Shown piece by piece: positions 7,944 to 18,568 of a DNA stretch of 64,000 nt. The stretch lies in contig NZ_RCZA01000006.1 in the NCBI RefSeq assembly GCF_006438925.1, positions 248,001-312,000 on the forward strand, written 5' to 3'. The translations under genes and the position numbers were made by a program. A model generated the notes under the pieces. It made no database searches and had not been told where the DNA came from. It saw nothing but the letters and a program-made list of their open reading frames with translations. The first letter of the stretch is position 1, and each line of letters starts with the position of its first letter. The DNA comes from Pseudomonas mandelii (lineage in GTDB: Bacteria; Pseudomonadota; Gammaproteobacteria; Pseudomonadales; Pseudomonadaceae).

Positions 7944-10631
7944 ATGTCAGCGACCCTGAGCAAACCCCTGGCACCTTCCTGGGTCAGCCGATTCAAGGAG
8001 CAGAGCCTGGAGCGTGGCCGTCGCTACGCTTTGGAGAACCGCGTCAGGATCGTCGAGGCCGGCGACGCCACGATCATTGCCGCCTGCGAGGGCTCTGGCG
8101 GTAACGTTTACCGTCAGACCATTCGCCTGCGCGAGTCAGCCAAAGCCACGTTGCTGATGATTGACGCCACCTGCACCTGCCCGGTCCACAGCAACTGCAA
8201 ACACTGCGCAGCGGTGTTACTGAAAGTGCAGGAAACCCTGGCCTACCCAGCCGCCGCGCAAGACGCCGAGCTACTCGAGAAACTTCAAGCCGTACTGGAA
8301 AACCGTAGCCCGAAGGCCCCGCAAGTGCTGGTGGATAACGTGCAACCAGTGCCGCGCTTGTGGCTGGCGAGCATCGAGTTCAGCGCCTTCGAACCGCGCA
8401 ATGGCAAGATGCAGCGTTATATTCAGCATCGCGCGGCGTTGTCATTCAGCTATCTGGATGAATACGTTTCCGGGCAGAAGAACGCTGACATCCTGATTCG
8501 TCAGGAGACGCAAACCTTACGGATAAAACGCCACCCGGAAGTCGAACAGACCTACAGGGAGCAGCTACGAATCCTCGGCTTCAAGGTCGCCACCCGGCAA
8601 AGCAAGGCCTTGCCGGAAAGCGCCGGCGAACTCTTCGAGATGGTCAACGACAGCGCCTGGCTGACCTTCACCCTCAATGAACTGCCGAAGCTGCGTAGCC
8701 AGGGTTGGGAGTTGCAGATCGACGAAGACTTCGGTTTCGACCTGACAGCCGTGGACGATTGGTACGCCACCGTCGAACAGGCACCGGAGCGTGACTGGTT
8801 CGATCTGGAACTGGGAATCATCGTCAACGGCGAACGGCTGAGTCTGCTGCCGATCCTGCTGAACCTGATGCGCTCCCACACCGAGATCCTCAACCCGGAA
8901 CGCCTTGCACGACGTCGCGACGATGAGTTGATCCTGGTGAACATTCCCAATCGCCCGAACTCCGAGTACGGCCCGTTACAGGTCGCCCTGCCCTTCGGCC
9001 GATTGAAACCGGTATTGGCGACCCTCGGCGAGTTCTACCTGCAAGGGCCGGGCGAAACGACGCTGCGCCTGAGCAAGGCCGATGCCACGCGACTGAATCC
9101 GCTGGAAGACCTGCCGTTACTTTGGGAGGGCGGCGAGCAAATTCGCACCTTTGCCCAGCGGCTGCGGGACATCAAGGACTTCACCGCGACCGCACCGGAA
9201 GGTTTGAACGCGACCTTGCGCCCCTATCAGCTGGAAGGTTTGAGCTGGATGCAGTCGTTGCGACAACTGGAAGTCGGCGGAATTCTCGCGGACGACATGG
9301 GTCTGGGCAAAACCCTACAGACCCTGGCGCACATTCTCAGCGAGAAGAACGCCGGACGCCTCGATCGGCCGTGCATGGTGGTGATGCCCACCAGCCTGAT
9401 CCCTAACTGGCTGGATGAAGCGGCGCACTTCACACCGCAACTCAACGTGCTGGCGCTGTACGGCGCCAGTCGCAAAAAGCATTTCGACACGCTGGCCGAT
9501 TACGACCTGATCCTGACCACCTATGCGCTGCTGCCCAAGGACGTCGAACGTCTCGCCGCGCAGCCTTTGCACGTGTTGGTTCTGGACGAGGCGCAATACA
9601 TCAAGAACCCCAACAGCAAGGCTGCCCACGCTGCCCGCGAATTGAATGCCCGTCAGCGTCTGTGCCTGAGCGGCACGCCGCTGGAAAACCACCTGGGCGA
9701 GTTGTGGTCGCTGTTTCACTTCCTGCTGCCCGGCTGGCTGGGTGACGTAAAAAGCTTCAACCGCGATTACCGCGTGCCGATCGAAAAGCGCGCCAGCGAA
9801 GTGCGACTTCAGCACCTCAACGGCCGGATAAAACCGTTTCTGCTGCGTCGAACCAAGGAACAAGTGGCGACCGAGTTGCCGCCGAAAACCGAAATCATCC
9901 ATTGGGTCGAGCTTAACGAAGCCCAGCGCGACGTGTACGAAACCATGCGCCTGGCGATGGACAAGAAAGTCCGCGACGAAATCACCCGCAAGGGTGTGGC
10001 GCGCAGCCAGATCATCATTCTTGAGGCGCTGCTGAAACTGCGTCAGGTCTGCTGCGATTTGCGTCTGGTCAACGATGCCGCCCTGCCCACTCGCGGCAGC
10101 ACGTCGGGCAAGCTCGACAGCCTGATGGAAATGCTTGAGGAGTTGTTCGATGAAGGTCGGCGGATTCTGCTGTTCTCGCAGTTCACTTCAATGCTGTCGT
10201 TGATCGAAGATGAGCTGAAAAAACGCGGAGTCGATTATGCGCTGCTGACCGGGCAGACCCGCGACCGGCGCACTCCGGTCAAAGACTTCCAGAGCGGCAA
10301 GCGTCAGATCTTTCTGATCAGCCTGAAGGCCGGTGGCGTCGGCCTGAACCTGACCGAAGCCGACACGGTGATTCACTATGATCCGTGGTGGAATCCGGCG
10401 ACGGAAAATCAGGCCACTGACCGGGCGTATCGCATTGGTCAGGAGAAACCTGTGTTCGTCTACAAAATGATTGCCAGGGGCACGGTGGAAGAGAAGATTC
10501 AGCATCTGCAGAAGGAAAAATCCGACTTGGCGGCAGGCGTGCTGGATGGGCGCAAGACCGGGGACTGGAAGTTGCAGAGTGATGATATTGAAGCGTTGTT
10601 TGCGCCGCTGCCGGACAAACTGGAAAAATAG
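7944..10631 (+). CDS. SWIM zinc-finger SNF2-family DEAD/DEAH helicase
   Basis: 895 residues, cytoplasmic. A SWIM zinc finger, CTCPVHSNCKHC (about residues 75-86), is followed by a bacterial SNF2-associated region of about 350 residues. The ATPase core has GILADDMGLGKT (Walker A), VLDEAQYIKN (motif II) and SGTPLENHLGELWSLF. The C-terminal lobe has FSQFTSMLSLIEDEL, SLKAGGVGLNLTEAD and the terminal arginine-finger box DRAYRIGQ. It belongs to the RapA/Snf2 translocase superfamily, which moves on DNA to remodel protein-DNA complexes or recycle polymerase. Placement downstream of mfd suggests, but does not show, a joint role at stalled transcription. The ATG at 7944 is 10 bases past the CsiV-like stop. 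Confidence 0.92.
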   Translation: MSATLSKPLAPSWVSRFKEQSLERGRRYALENRVRIVEAGDATIIAACEGSGGNVYRQTIRLRESAKATLLMIDATCTCPVHSNCKHCAAVLLKVQETLAYPAAAQDAELLEKLQAVLENRSPKAPQVLVDNVQPVPRLWLASIEFSAFEPRNGKMQRYIQHRAALSFSYLDEYVSGQKNADILIRQETQTLRIKRHPEVEQTYREQLRILGFKVATRQSKALPESAGELFEMVNDSAWLTFTLNELPKLRSQGWELQIDEDFGFDLTAVDDWYATVEQAPERDWFDLELGIIVNGERLSLLPILLNLMRSHTEILNPERLARRRDDELILVNIPNRPNSEYGPLQVALPFGRLKPVLATLGEFYLQGPGETTLRLSKADATRLNPLEDLPLLWEGGEQIRTFAQRLRDIKDFTATAPEGLNATLRPYQLEGLSWMQSLRQLEVGGILADDMGLGKTLQTLAHILSEKNAGRLDRPCMVVMPTSLIPNWLDEAAHFTPQLNVLALYGASRKKHFDTLADYDLILTTYALLPKDVERLAAQPLHVLVLDEAQYIKNPNSKAAHAARELNARQRLCLSGTPLENHLGELWSLFHFLLPGWLGDVKSFNRDYRVPIEKRASEVRLQHLNGRIKPFLLRRTKEQVATELPPKTEIIHWVELNEAQRDVYETMRLAMDKKVRDEITRKGVARSQIIILEALLKLRQVCCDLRLVNDAALPTRGSTSGKLDSLMEMLEELFDEGRRILLFSQFTSMLSLIEDELKKRGVDYALLTGQTRDRRTPVKDFQSGKRQIFLISLKAGGVGLNLTEADTVIHYDPWWNPATENQATDRAYRIGQEKPVFVYKMIARGTVEEKIQHLQKEKSDLAAGVLDGRKTGDWKLQSDDIEALFAPLPDKLEK

Positions 10632-10650
10632 CGGCGATTATTAAATCGTC

Positions 10651-10714
10651 ATCGCGAGCAAGCTCGCTCCCACAGGATTATCACTGTACCTGTGGGAGCG
10701 AGCTTGCTCGCGAT
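10651..10714. repeat. REP doublet in inverted orientation
   Basis: ATCGCGAGCAAGCTCGCTCCCAC and its mirror image GTGGGAGCGAGCTTGCTCGCGAT are separated by about 15 bases, forming a potential long hairpin between the convergent helicase and phosphorylase genes. Confidence 0.85.
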
Positions 10715-10739
10715 CGGGTCAACTCGGTGTGACGACTGC

Positions 10740-11489
<750 letters not shown>

Positions 11490-12500
11490 TCAATCTATCA
11501 GTTGAGCATCTTTGAGCGCGCCCACGGCTATCAGCCAGCGTGGGTCTTGACGGTATTCGGTGTTGGCGTACGACTGGCTGCGCATCCGCGCGATACGCTC
11601 GGACGGTTTGACCTTCAGACGCTGGGCGGCGCTCAGGGCCAGTTCAGCGGCCGCGCGATCGTTGCACACCAAGCCCATGTCGCAACCGGCCGTCAGCGCC
11701 GCTTCGATACGGCTGGCAGCATCGCCGACCACGTGGGCGCCGGCCATGGACAGGTCATCGCTGAAGATCACGCCGTCGAATTGCAGCTCGCCACGCAGAA
11801 TCTCCTGCAACCAGCGGCGGGAGAAGCCGGCAGGCTGGGAATCGACTTGCGGATAGATCACGTGGGCCGGCATGACCGCAGCCAATTGCTTGCTCAGTCG
11901 GGCGAACGGCACCAGGTCATTGGCGCGGATTTCGTCGAGGCTGCGCTCATCAACAGGGATAGCAACGTGGGAATCGGCCTCGGCCCAGCCGTGACCGGGA
12001 AAGTGCTTGCCGGTGGCGGCCATGCCGGCGCTGTTCATGCCGCGAATGAAGGCTCCCGCCAGCAACGCTGCACGCTCGGGATCACCTTCAAATGAACGGG
12101 TGCCGACTACGGCGCTGCGCTGGAAGTCGAGGTCCAGCACCGGAGCGAAACTCAGATCGAGGCCGACGGCCAGCACTTCAGTCGCCATGATCCAGCCGCA
12201 CTGCTCGGCGAGGTACTCGGCATTCGGGTTGTCAGCGATGGCTCGCATGGCTGGCAGTCGTACAAAGCCCTGACGCAAACGCTGAACCCGGCCGCCCTCC
12301 TGGTCGACTGCCAGCAGCAGATCGGGGCGAATGGCGCGGATTGAGGCGCTCAACTCGCGCACCTGGCGCGGGTGTTCGATGTTACGGGCGAAAATGATCA
12401 GGCCGCCCACTTCGGGCTGGCGCAACAATTGGCGATCTTCTGCCGTCAGCCAGGTACCGGCGACGTCCACCATCAACGAGCCTTGCAGGCCAGCAGTCAT
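11490..12500 (-). CDS. nagZ: Beta-N-acetylhexosaminidase NagZ
   Basis: 336 residues, glycoside hydrolase family 3. It removes GlcNAc from anhydro-muropeptides in the cytoplasm during peptidoglycan recycling and thereby generates the AmpR-activating muropeptides. Visible features are DQEGGRVQRLR, the family signature KHFPGHGWAEADSH (histidine-aspartate dyad) and FSDDLSMAGA with the nucleophilic aspartate. The frame continues to 12578, but the ATG at 12500 has AAGGAA in front and gives MTAGLQGSLMVDVAGTWL, the usual N-terminus. It lacks a signal peptide, as expected for the cytoplasmic enzyme. Confidence 0.95.
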   Translation of the reverse strand: MTAGLQGSLMVDVAGTWLTAEDRQLLRQPEVGGLIIFARNIEHPRQVRELSASIRAIRPDLLLAVDQEGGRVQRLRQGFVRLPAMRAIADNPNAEYLAEQCGWIMATEVLAVGLDLSFAPVLDLDFQRSAVVGTRSFEGDPERAALLAGAFIRGMNSAGMAATGKHFPGHGWAEADSHVAIPVDERSLDEIRANDLVPFARLSKQLAAVMPAHVIYPQVDSQPAGFSRRWLQEILRGELQFDGVIFSDDLSMAGAHVVGDAASRIEAALTAGCDMGLVCNDRAAAELALSAAQRLKVKPSERIARMRSQSYANTEYRQDPRWLIAVGALKDAQLID

Positions 12501-12658
12501 AGAGATTCCTTGATAACGATAAACCCGGCTCGCACGCAATCGCCGCCATGGGTAATGCCCGGCAGGTCGGCGATACAAATGGGGAGCAAGTTCAGAACGA
12601 GAGTCGGCATGGGCGGCTAGCTTAGCGGATGTCAGCTGCCGCGCCCACCCGTGCGCGG

Positions 12659-13366
12659 TTAAACCTTGGCGGCAACCGGGGTTGATTTGCTGCGCGGACG
12701 CAACTGCGCAGTGGCCATGGCCGCGTCAGTCACACCGGTTTCGGCGCGCATGCCCGCTGCCAGGAACGGCACCATCAGACGCATTACTTGCTCAATGGAC
12801 GTGTTGACGCCGAAGTCGGTCTCGGCAATTGCGCGCAGCGCCTTGATACCGGACATGCTGAACGCGGCGGCGCCGAGCATGAAGTGCACGCGCCAGAACA
12901 ACTCAATCGGCGGAATACGCGGTGCGGCTTCGTTAACCAACATCATGTAGCGGCGGAACACCTTGCCGTACATGTCTTCCAGATAACGCCGCAAGTGCCC
13001 TTGGCTCTGACTGAAAGCCAGACCCAGCAAACGCATGAAGATCGACAGATCGTTGCCGCTGCGTGGCTGCACCACCAGGGCTTGCTCGACGAGGATTTCC
13101 AGCAGCTCTTCAAGCGTCGGCTTGTTCTCCGGCTTCGCTTGACGCCGCTCCAGCTCTTTATCAAGGCTTAGGCAGAACGGCCCGAGAAAGCGCGAGAAAA
13201 CTGCCTGGATCAACGCCTTCTTCGAACCGAAGTGATAGTTCACCGCCGCCAGATTGACACCAGCCTTGCTGGTGATCAGACGCAATGAGGTTTCAGCAAA
13301 ACCTTTTTCCGCGAACAATTGCTCGGCAGCATCAAGAATGCGTTCAACGGTTTCCGACTGGGCCAT
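12659..13366 (-). CDS. psrA: TetR-family fatty-acid-responsive regulator PsrA
   Basis: 235 residues. The N-terminal TetR helix-turn-helix runs through ETVERILDAAEQLFAEKGFA to VNLAAVNYHFGSKKALI; the rest is a helical ligand domain. PsrA represses its own gene and the fadBA beta-oxidation operon, is released by long-chain fatty acids, and activates rpoS. I set the start at the ATG 13366 (MAQSETVERIL) rather than the TTG 18 bases upstream. Two operator-like palindromes sit 16-42 bases upstream of the start. It is divergent from lexA. Confidence 0.95.
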   Translation of the reverse strand: MAQSETVERILDAAEQLFAEKGFAETSLRLITSKAGVNLAAVNYHFGSKKALIQAVFSRFLGPFCLSLDKELERRQAKPENKPTLEELLEILVEQALVVQPRSGNDLSIFMRLLGLAFSQSQGHLRRYLEDMYGKVFRRYMMLVNEAAPRIPPIELFWRVHFMLGAAAFSMSGIKALRAIAETDFGVNTSIEQVMRLMVPFLAAGMRAETGVTDAAMATAQLRPRSKSTPVAAKV

Positions 13367-13381
13367 GGCTACTCCGCCTGA

Positions 13382-13408
13382 CAAACACTTGTTTGAAACA
13401 TACGTTTC
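13382..13408. promoter_or_regulatory. Tandem PsrA operator palindromes upstream of psrA
   Basis: CAAAC-ACTT-GTTTG (13382-13395) is a perfect match to the published PsrA consensus G/CAAAC-N2-4-GTTTG/C. It runs directly into GAAAC-ATAC-GTTTC (13395-13408), a second palindrome with the same architecture, sharing one G. The pair lies immediately in front of the psrA start, as expected for autorepression. Confidence 0.85.
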
Positions 13409-13550
13409 AGCCCAGGCCTTGTCAAGCCTGACGGTTCGTTTTGGGAATGGTCGGTCAGCTATTTAACCATACAACTCTCTAGCTTGAATCAGCAGGCTCA
13501 TCGACCGTCTGGCGGTCGGCAAAAAAAGGAGCATTGCCAAGACCGTTTCA

Positions 13551-13585
13551 CTGTATATAATCCCAGTCACTGTATAAAAAGACAG
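13551..13585. promoter_or_regulatory. Two LexA (SOS) boxes
   Basis: CTGTATATAATCCCAG (13551-13566) and CTGTATAAAAAGACAG (13570-13585) both fit CTG-N10-CAG with the AT-rich interior of SOS boxes. They lie 3 bases apart and end 10 bases before the lexA start codon, overlapping the likely promoter. Confidence 0.92.
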
Positions 13586-13595
13586 AGCGATCAAT

Positions 13596-14204
13596 ATGCT
13601 AAAGCTGACGCCACGCCAAGCAGAGATTCTGGCCTTCATCAAACGCTGCCTCGAAGACAACGGCTACCCGCCCACTCGTGCGGAAATCGCTCAGGAATTG
13701 GGTTTCAAGTCGCCGAACGCGGCAGAAGAACACCTCAAGGCGCTGGCCCGCAAGGGTGCGATCGAGATGACGCCCGGCGCTTCTCGTGGCATTCGCATCC
13801 CCGGCTTCGAAGCCAAGGCCGACGAGTCCACCCTGCCAATCATTGGCCGAGTGGCTGCCGGTGCTCCGATCCTAGCCCAACAGCACATCGAAGAGTCCTG
13901 CAACATCAACCCGTCGTTCTTCCATCCTCGCGCCGACTATCTACTTCGGGTTCATGGCATGAGCATGAAGGACGTGGGGATTTTCGACGGCGACCTGCTG
14001 GCAGTGCATACCACCCGCGAAGCCCGCAACGGCCAGATCGTAGTGGCGCGGATCGGCGACGAAGTGACCGTCAAGCGTTTCAAGCGCGATGGTAGCAAGG
14101 TCTGGTTGATTGCCGAAAACCCTGAATTCGCCCCTATCGAAGTGAACCTGAAAGATCAGGAACTGGTGATCGAAGGCTTGAGTGTCGGCGTCATTCGCCG
14201 CTAA
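13596..14204 (+). CDS. lexA: SOS repressor LexA
   Basis: 202 residues, the standard length. The N-terminal winged helix starts [16 protein letters not shown]. The self-cleavage site is A88-G89 in RVAAGAP, and the catalytic dyad is S123 in HGMSMKD and K160 in VTVKRF. It represses DNA-damage genes until RecA filaments stimulate cleavage. Two upstream boxes imply tight autoregulation. sulA follows after 10 bases and is probably on the same transcript. Confidence 0.97.
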   Translation: MLKLTPRQAEILAFIKRCLEDNGYPPTRAEIAQELGFKSPNAAEEHLKALARKGAIEMTPGASRGIRIPGFEAKADESTLPIIGRVAAGAPILAQQHIEESCNINPSFFHPRADYLLRVHGMSMKDVGIFDGDLLAVHTTREARNGQIVVARIGDEVTVKRFKRDGSKVWLIAENPEFAPIEVNLKDQELVIEGLSVGVIRR

Positions 14205-14214
14205 AGGAGGCTTT

Positions 14215-14688
14215 ATGCAGTTCCCACACACATCACAGCAAGCCCAACTGCCGTTGTTCGAGGCGTTCATGGTGCAGCCATTGGCGCCGATCCTGAAAAA
14301 CGTGGTCGAGTCACCCTGGAGCGCCGAGCCCGAAGTCTTCAGTGAGCTGTCGCTACGTGGTGCAGCCGGGAACTGCCTGAACCTTCTTGCGCCGATTCTC
14401 AGGGAACTGAGCCAGGACCAGGACGCGCGCTGGCTGACGCTGATCGCTCCGCCCGCCAGCCTGACCCAGGCTTGGTTGCGGGACGCCGGCCTTAACCGCG
14501 AACGCATCCTGCTGCTGCAACCGCGCGGCACACAAAGCGCTCAGCAGTTGACCTGCGAGGCCTTGCGCCTGGGCCGCAGCCACACGGTGGTTAGTTGGCT
14601 CAACCCTCTGAGCACAAACTCACGGCAACAGTTGATCAGCGCAGCCCGTACCGGAGATGCGCAGAGCCTGAATATTCGATTGGGTTAA
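14215..14688 (+). CDS. sulA: SOS cell-division inhibitor SulA
   Basis: 157 residues. The central segment with WLTLIAPPASLTQAWLRDAGL and LLLQPRG is typical of the SulA/ImuA RecA-like fold that binds FtsZ and blocks septation during DNA damage. The ATG at 14215 follows a strong AAAGGAGG that overlaps the lexA stop, so expression should follow lexA induction. The frame upstream to 14182 lies within lexA and is discarded. Confidence 0.9.
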   Translation: MQFPHTSQQAQLPLFEAFMVQPLAPILKNVVESPWSAEPEVFSELSLRGAAGNCLNLLAPILRELSQDQDARWLTLIAPPASLTQAWLRDAGLNRERILLLQPRGTQSAQQLTCEALRLGRSHTVVSWLNPLSTNSRQQLISAARTGDAQSLNIRLG

Positions 14689-14781
14689 CGTGCAAACAAT
14701 GCGCGCCATGAATAGCGCGGGGCTTCTCAAAGGATAGAGAAGCCGATCTATATCGGTATCAGCAAAATGCGACGAACGGGA

Positions 14782-15015
14782 TCAATGGAGAACTCGCGAA
14801 CTCTCATCCGTATTGAATTCGCCTTCAACCAAGCGTCCGGCCATCTGAACGCCGACGCTCAACATCGCCTTGGCGACTTCCACGTGCTGGCCCTGCAGGA
14901 ACGCTTTGGCATCCTCGGAGAAATCCAAAGTAACCAGAGAACCTTCGTCCTCGGCCCTGCGCAGCTCGATTCGGCCGTCTGGTAACTCGACAATTTCTAG
15001 AAAGGACGTTGGCAT
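14782..15015 (-). CDS. Conserved small protein (PA3009-like), function unknown
   Basis: 77 residues, acidic, without a signal peptide or membrane segment. The product starts MPTSFLEIVELPDGRIELRR and ends in a Glu/Asp-rich tail. I recognise it only as a small protein conserved at this place in Pseudomonas, between sulA and topA. I prefer the ATG at 15015, with GGAG about 11 bases upstream, because the extra N-terminal residues of the longer frame (to 15147) look non-coding. It lies 140 bases downstream of the next minus-strand gene and could be co-transcribed with it. Confidence 0.7.
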   Translation of the reverse strand: MPTSFLEIVELPDGRIELRRAEDEGSLVTLDFSEDAKAFLQGQHVEVAKAMLSVGVQMAGRLVEGEFNTDESSRVLH

Positions 15016-15154
15016 AAAGGTCTGTTCTCCACGAAAGGCGGGGATTATATAGGCATCGGCCAGGCTTCGCTCGGTAACTTGACCAGATGTCATTGCGAAG
15101 ACATATCTGCTAGCACTCATCCCTGAGCGGACAACCCATCGGGTCATCCTTCCC

Positions 15155-15679
15155 TCAACACTCGTTCAAACCTTCGCGAAACCGAATCGCCAACCCTTTC
15201 AGGTTCTGACGCCAGCTCTCGAGTTCTTCCCTGCTTAACTCCTCAAGCGCCTCTTCTTCATCCAGGTTAACGGCCAGGATCAGCGGCTGCGTCACGTCAC
15301 CCTTAGGCTTGTGCGGCGCCCGTGGCGGCTGAAACAGTGCAGCATGGGCGGCAAGCAGTTTGGCCAGCCAGGTTTCCGAATTATTGGCCAACTCGACCAT
15401 CTCGGCCATTTCCGGAATCGCGATGGCTTCAAGCACTTCGCGAGTCAGCAGCAACTCGGCCCGAGGCGCATTGGCTTGAGGCAAGCGATAGAAACCGGCG
15501 ATTTCATGGCATAGCCCCAGCAACGCACCGTACAGGTGGAACAACGCCGATTCGCGTCCGGCCTGGATCAGCGCCAGGGAGTTCATCGCCCGCCCCTCTT
15601 CGGCTCTGGCGAGCGCTTCCAGCGACAGGCCGGCGAAGTAAATCTTCTGGTTGGTACGGGTATAGAGTTCGTGGGCCAT
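15155..15679 (-). CDS. Conserved hypothetical protein (PA3010-like, DUF6586)
   Basis: 174 residues, soluble and mostly helical. The N-terminus MAHELYTRTNQKIYFAGLSLEALARAE resembles a Pseudomonas-specific family that I recall as DUF6586. The C-terminal third is rich in glutamate and leucine. No catalytic motif is visible. The ATG at 15679 is chosen over upstream candidates because the family begins MAHELYT. It is separated from topA by a strong terminator. Confidence 0.75.
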   Translation of the reverse strand: MAHELYTRTNQKIYFAGLSLEALARAEEGRAMNSLALIQAGRESALFHLYGALLGLCHEIAGFYRLPQANAPRAELLLTREVLEAIAIPEMAEMVELANNSETWLAKLLAAHAALFQPPRAPHKPKGDVTQPLILAVNLDEEEALEELSREELESWRQNLKGLAIRFREGLNEC

Positions 15680-15765
15680 GACGGCAGCCTCCACAACGAA
15701 ATAATTGCTTCACGCAGGTCAGACAGTGTCGTGGATCAGCCGAGCTCACCGCAAGCACAAAACAA

Positions 15766-15805
15766 AAAGGCCGCATGAAAACCCGAGGGTTGTCATGCGG
15801 CCTTT
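15766..15805. terminator. Terminator downstream of topA
   Basis: AAAGGCCGCATGA (15766-15778) pairs with TCATGCGGCCTTT (15793-15805), flanked by A and T runs. It lies 16 bases beyond the topA stop and ahead of the DUF6586 gene. Confidence 0.85.
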
Positions 15806-15820
15806 TCAGTACAGCACCTG

Positions 15821-18454
15821 TTAAGCCTTAGCGGTCTTCGCCGGACGCTTGTCTTCAACCGTCCACTTGCCGCCGTCGTAGTACGCTTTCCAGCCAGTCG
15901 GCTTACCGTCGACTTCAGTCTGTACGTACTGCTCTTTGGTTTTACGGCTGTAACGGATCACAGCAGGCAGGCCGTCCGGATCTTTCTTCGGCGCTTCGCA
16001 GAGGAAGTGGTACTTCGGATCGATCTCATCCTTGTGCGGCACAATTTCCATGACCAGCGGAGCACGCGTCTCGCGGTTTTTCGGGAATTGACTGGCCGCC
16101 AGGAACAGGCCGGAAGCACCGTCGCGCAGGATGTAGGTGTCGTTGACCTTTTCGCATTTCAGCTCAGGCATCTTCACCGGATCCATCTTCGGCGGCGCCG
16201 CATCACCGCTTTTCAGCAGTTTGCGGGTGTTTTTGCACGTCGCGTTGGTGCAACCGAAAAACTTGCCGAACCGGCCAGTCTTGAGCTGCATCTCGCTGCC
16301 GCACTTGTCGCATTCCAGGCTCGGACCTTCGTAGCCCTTGATGCGATAACTGCCTTCTTCGATTTCGTAGCCGTCGCAATCCGGGTTGTTACCGCAGATG
16401 TGCAGCTTGCGCTTCTCATCGAGCAGGTATGCGTCCATCGCCGTGCTGCAGATCGGGCAGCGGTGCTTGCCACGCAGCACCAGAGATTCCGATTCACCCT
16501 CGTCGTCCGCCGCGATTTCGTCGCCCGGTACCAGGTTGACAGTGGCCTTGCAGCGCTCTTTCGGCGGCAGGCTGTAGCCCGAGCAACCAAGGAACACGCC
16601 GGTCGATGCAGTACGAATCTGCATCGGACGCCCGCACAATACGCACGGAATGTCAGTCATCACTGGCTGGTTGGCGCGCATGCCGCCTTCGGCGCTTTCG
16701 GCTACTTCAAGTTTTTTCTTGAAGTCACCGTAGAACTCGTCGAGCACATTCTTCCAGTCGCGCTCACCCTGAGCCACGTCATCAAGGTTCTCCTCCATGC
16801 CGGCGGTGAAGCCGTAGTCCATGAGATTGGAGAAGCTCTCGGCCAGACGTTCGGTAACGATGTCGCCCATCTTTTCCGAGTAGAAACGACGGTTGTGGAG
16901 CGCTACGTAGCCACGATCCTGGATGGTCGAAATGATCGCCGCGTAGGTCGAAGGACGACCGATGCCGCGTTTTTCCATTTCTTTAACCAGGCTCGCTTCC
17001 GAGTAACGCGCCGGCGGCTTGGTGAAGTGCTGGGTCGGATCAAGCTTTATCAGCTTCATCGCGTCGCCCTGAGCCATGTCCGGCAACACGTCGTCATCGC
17101 CAGGCTTGGCAATTTGCGGCATGACGCGGGTGTAACCGTCGAACTTCAGGATGCGGCCCTTGGCGCGCAACTCGAAGTCACCGGCACCGACGGTGACAGT
17201 GGTCGACAGGTATTGGGCCGGCAGCATCTGGCAAGCGAGGAACTGGCGCCAGATCAGCTCGTAGAGCCGCTCAGCATCACGCTCCATGCCCGACAGCTTG
17301 CTTGGCTCGGTATTGGCATCGGAGGGACGAATCGCTTCGTGAGCCTCTTGTGCGCCTTCCTTGCTGCTGTAGACATTCGGGGTTTCCGGCAGGTACTTCT
17401 TGCCGAACTCGCCTTCAATATAAGTACGCGCCATCGTCACGGCATCGACCGAGAGGTTGGTGGAATCGGTACGCATATAAGTGATGTAGCCGGCTTCGTA
17501 CAGACGCTGGGCCATCATCATGGTTTTCTTCACGCCGAAGCCCAGGCGGTTACTCGCAGCCTGTTGCAGGGTGGACGTGATGAACGGTGCCGACGGCTTG
17601 CTGCTGGTCGGCTTGTCTTCGCGCTTGACGATGCTGTAACTGGAAGCCTTGAGCTTCTCCAGCGCGGCCATGGCCTGGGCTTCGTTGAGCGGCTTGAAGG
17701 CTTCGCCTTTCTCGCGAGCCACGTCAAAGCGCACGGTTGCGCCCTTCGCGGTGCCGAGGTCAGCGTGAACTTCCCAGTACTCTTCCGGGTTGAACGCGCG
17801 GATTTCACGCTCACGCTCAACGACCAGCTTCACGGCAACCGATTGCACGCGACCGGCGGACAGGCCACGGGCGACCTTGGCCCACAGCAGTGGCGAAACC
17901 ATGTAACCCACCACGCGATCGAGGAAGCGACGCGCCTGCTGGGCGTTTACACGGTCGATGTCCAGCTCGCCCGGCTTGGAGAAGGCTTCCTGAATCGCCT
18001 TCTTGGTGATTTCGTTGAACACCACACGCTTGTAGCGGCTGTCATCACCACCGATGGCTTCGCGCAGGTGCCAGGCAATGGCTTCTCCCTCGCGATCCAA
18101 GTCGGTTGCGAGATAGATGGTGTCAGCATCCTTGGCGAGCCGGCGCAGCTCTTCGATAACCTTTTCTTTGCCCGGGAGGATCTCGTACTTGGCTTTCCAG
18201 CCATGATCGGGATCGACACCCATGCGCGAGACCAGCTGCTTGCGCGCTTTCTCTTTCGGCGTGAGCACCGGACCTTCACCCGCGGCGGCCTTGCCGCGCT
18301 TGGCGGCTGGCTCTTTGCTGGCGCTAGCCGAACCGCTGGTGGGCAGGTCTCGGATATGGCCGATACTCGACTTCACCACGTATTGGTTACCCAGATACTT
18401 GTTGATGGTCTTGGCCTTAGCCGGGGATTCCACAATGACCAGCGATTTGCCCAT
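15821..18454 (-). CDS. topA: DNA topoisomerase I (type IA)
   Basis: 877 residues. A Toprim domain begins at [19 protein letters not shown] and includes [13 protein letters not shown]. The catalytic tyrosine lies in [14 protein letters not shown]. Three four-cysteine zinc-finger modules follow in the C-terminal third (CVLCGRP..., CPICSTAM..., CDKCGSEM...), then a basic tail with AKTAKA. It relaxes negative supercoils through a 5'-phosphotyrosine intermediate. A serine-alanine-rich linker ([17 protein letters not shown]) interrupts the Toprim domain near residue 45, a common proteobacterial insertion. The start ATG at 18454 has only a weak ribosome site. Confidence 0.97.
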   Translation of the reverse strand: MGKSLVIVESPAKAKTINKYLGNQYVVKSSIGHIRDLPTSGSASASKEPAAKRGKAAAGEGPVLTPKEKARKQLVSRMGVDPDHGWKAKYEILPGKEKVIEELRRLAKDADTIYLATDLDREGEAIAWHLREAIGGDDSRYKRVVFNEITKKAIQEAFSKPGELDIDRVNAQQARRFLDRVVGYMVSPLLWAKVARGLSAGRVQSVAVKLVVEREREIRAFNPEEYWEVHADLGTAKGATVRFDVAREKGEAFKPLNEAQAMAALEKLKASSYSIVKREDKPTSSKPSAPFITSTLQQAASNRLGFGVKKTMMMAQRLYEAGYITYMRTDSTNLSVDAVTMARTYIEGEFGKKYLPETPNVYSSKEGAQEAHEAIRPSDANTEPSKLSGMERDAERLYELIWRQFLACQMLPAQYLSTTVTVGAGDFELRAKGRILKFDGYTRVMPQIAKPGDDDVLPDMAQGDAMKLIKLDPTQHFTKPPARYSEASLVKEMEKRGIGRPSTYAAIISTIQDRGYVALHNRRFYSEKMGDIVTERLAESFSNLMDYGFTAGMEENLDDVAQGERDWKNVLDEFYGDFKKKLEVAESAEGGMRANQPVMTDIPCVLCGRPMQIRTASTGVFLGCSGYSLPPKERCKATVNLVPGDEIAADDEGESESLVLRGKHRCPICSTAMDAYLLDEKRKLHICGNNPDCDGYEIEEGSYRIKGYEGPSLECDKCGSEMQLKTGRFGKFFGCTNATCKNTRKLLKSGDAAPPKMDPVKMPELKCEKVNDTYILRDGASGLFLAASQFPKNRETRAPLVMEIVPHKDEIDPKYHFLCEAPKKDPDGLPAVIRYSRKTKEQYVQTEVDGKPTGWKAYYDGGKWTVEDKRPAKTAKA

Positions 18455-18568
18455 GGATCAGAAAATTCCTGAATTCTAGAAGTGAAAGGCGGTTGGCGCC
18501 TGACGCGGCACCGCTATATATAGTGGCTACAAGGTGAGGTCAAGCGCAGGGTTTTGCGCGCACTCAGC

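Noticed and set aside
16007..18472. 821-codon plus-strand frame opposite topA
   Set aside because: Shadow of topA, whose motifs are complete on the other strand.
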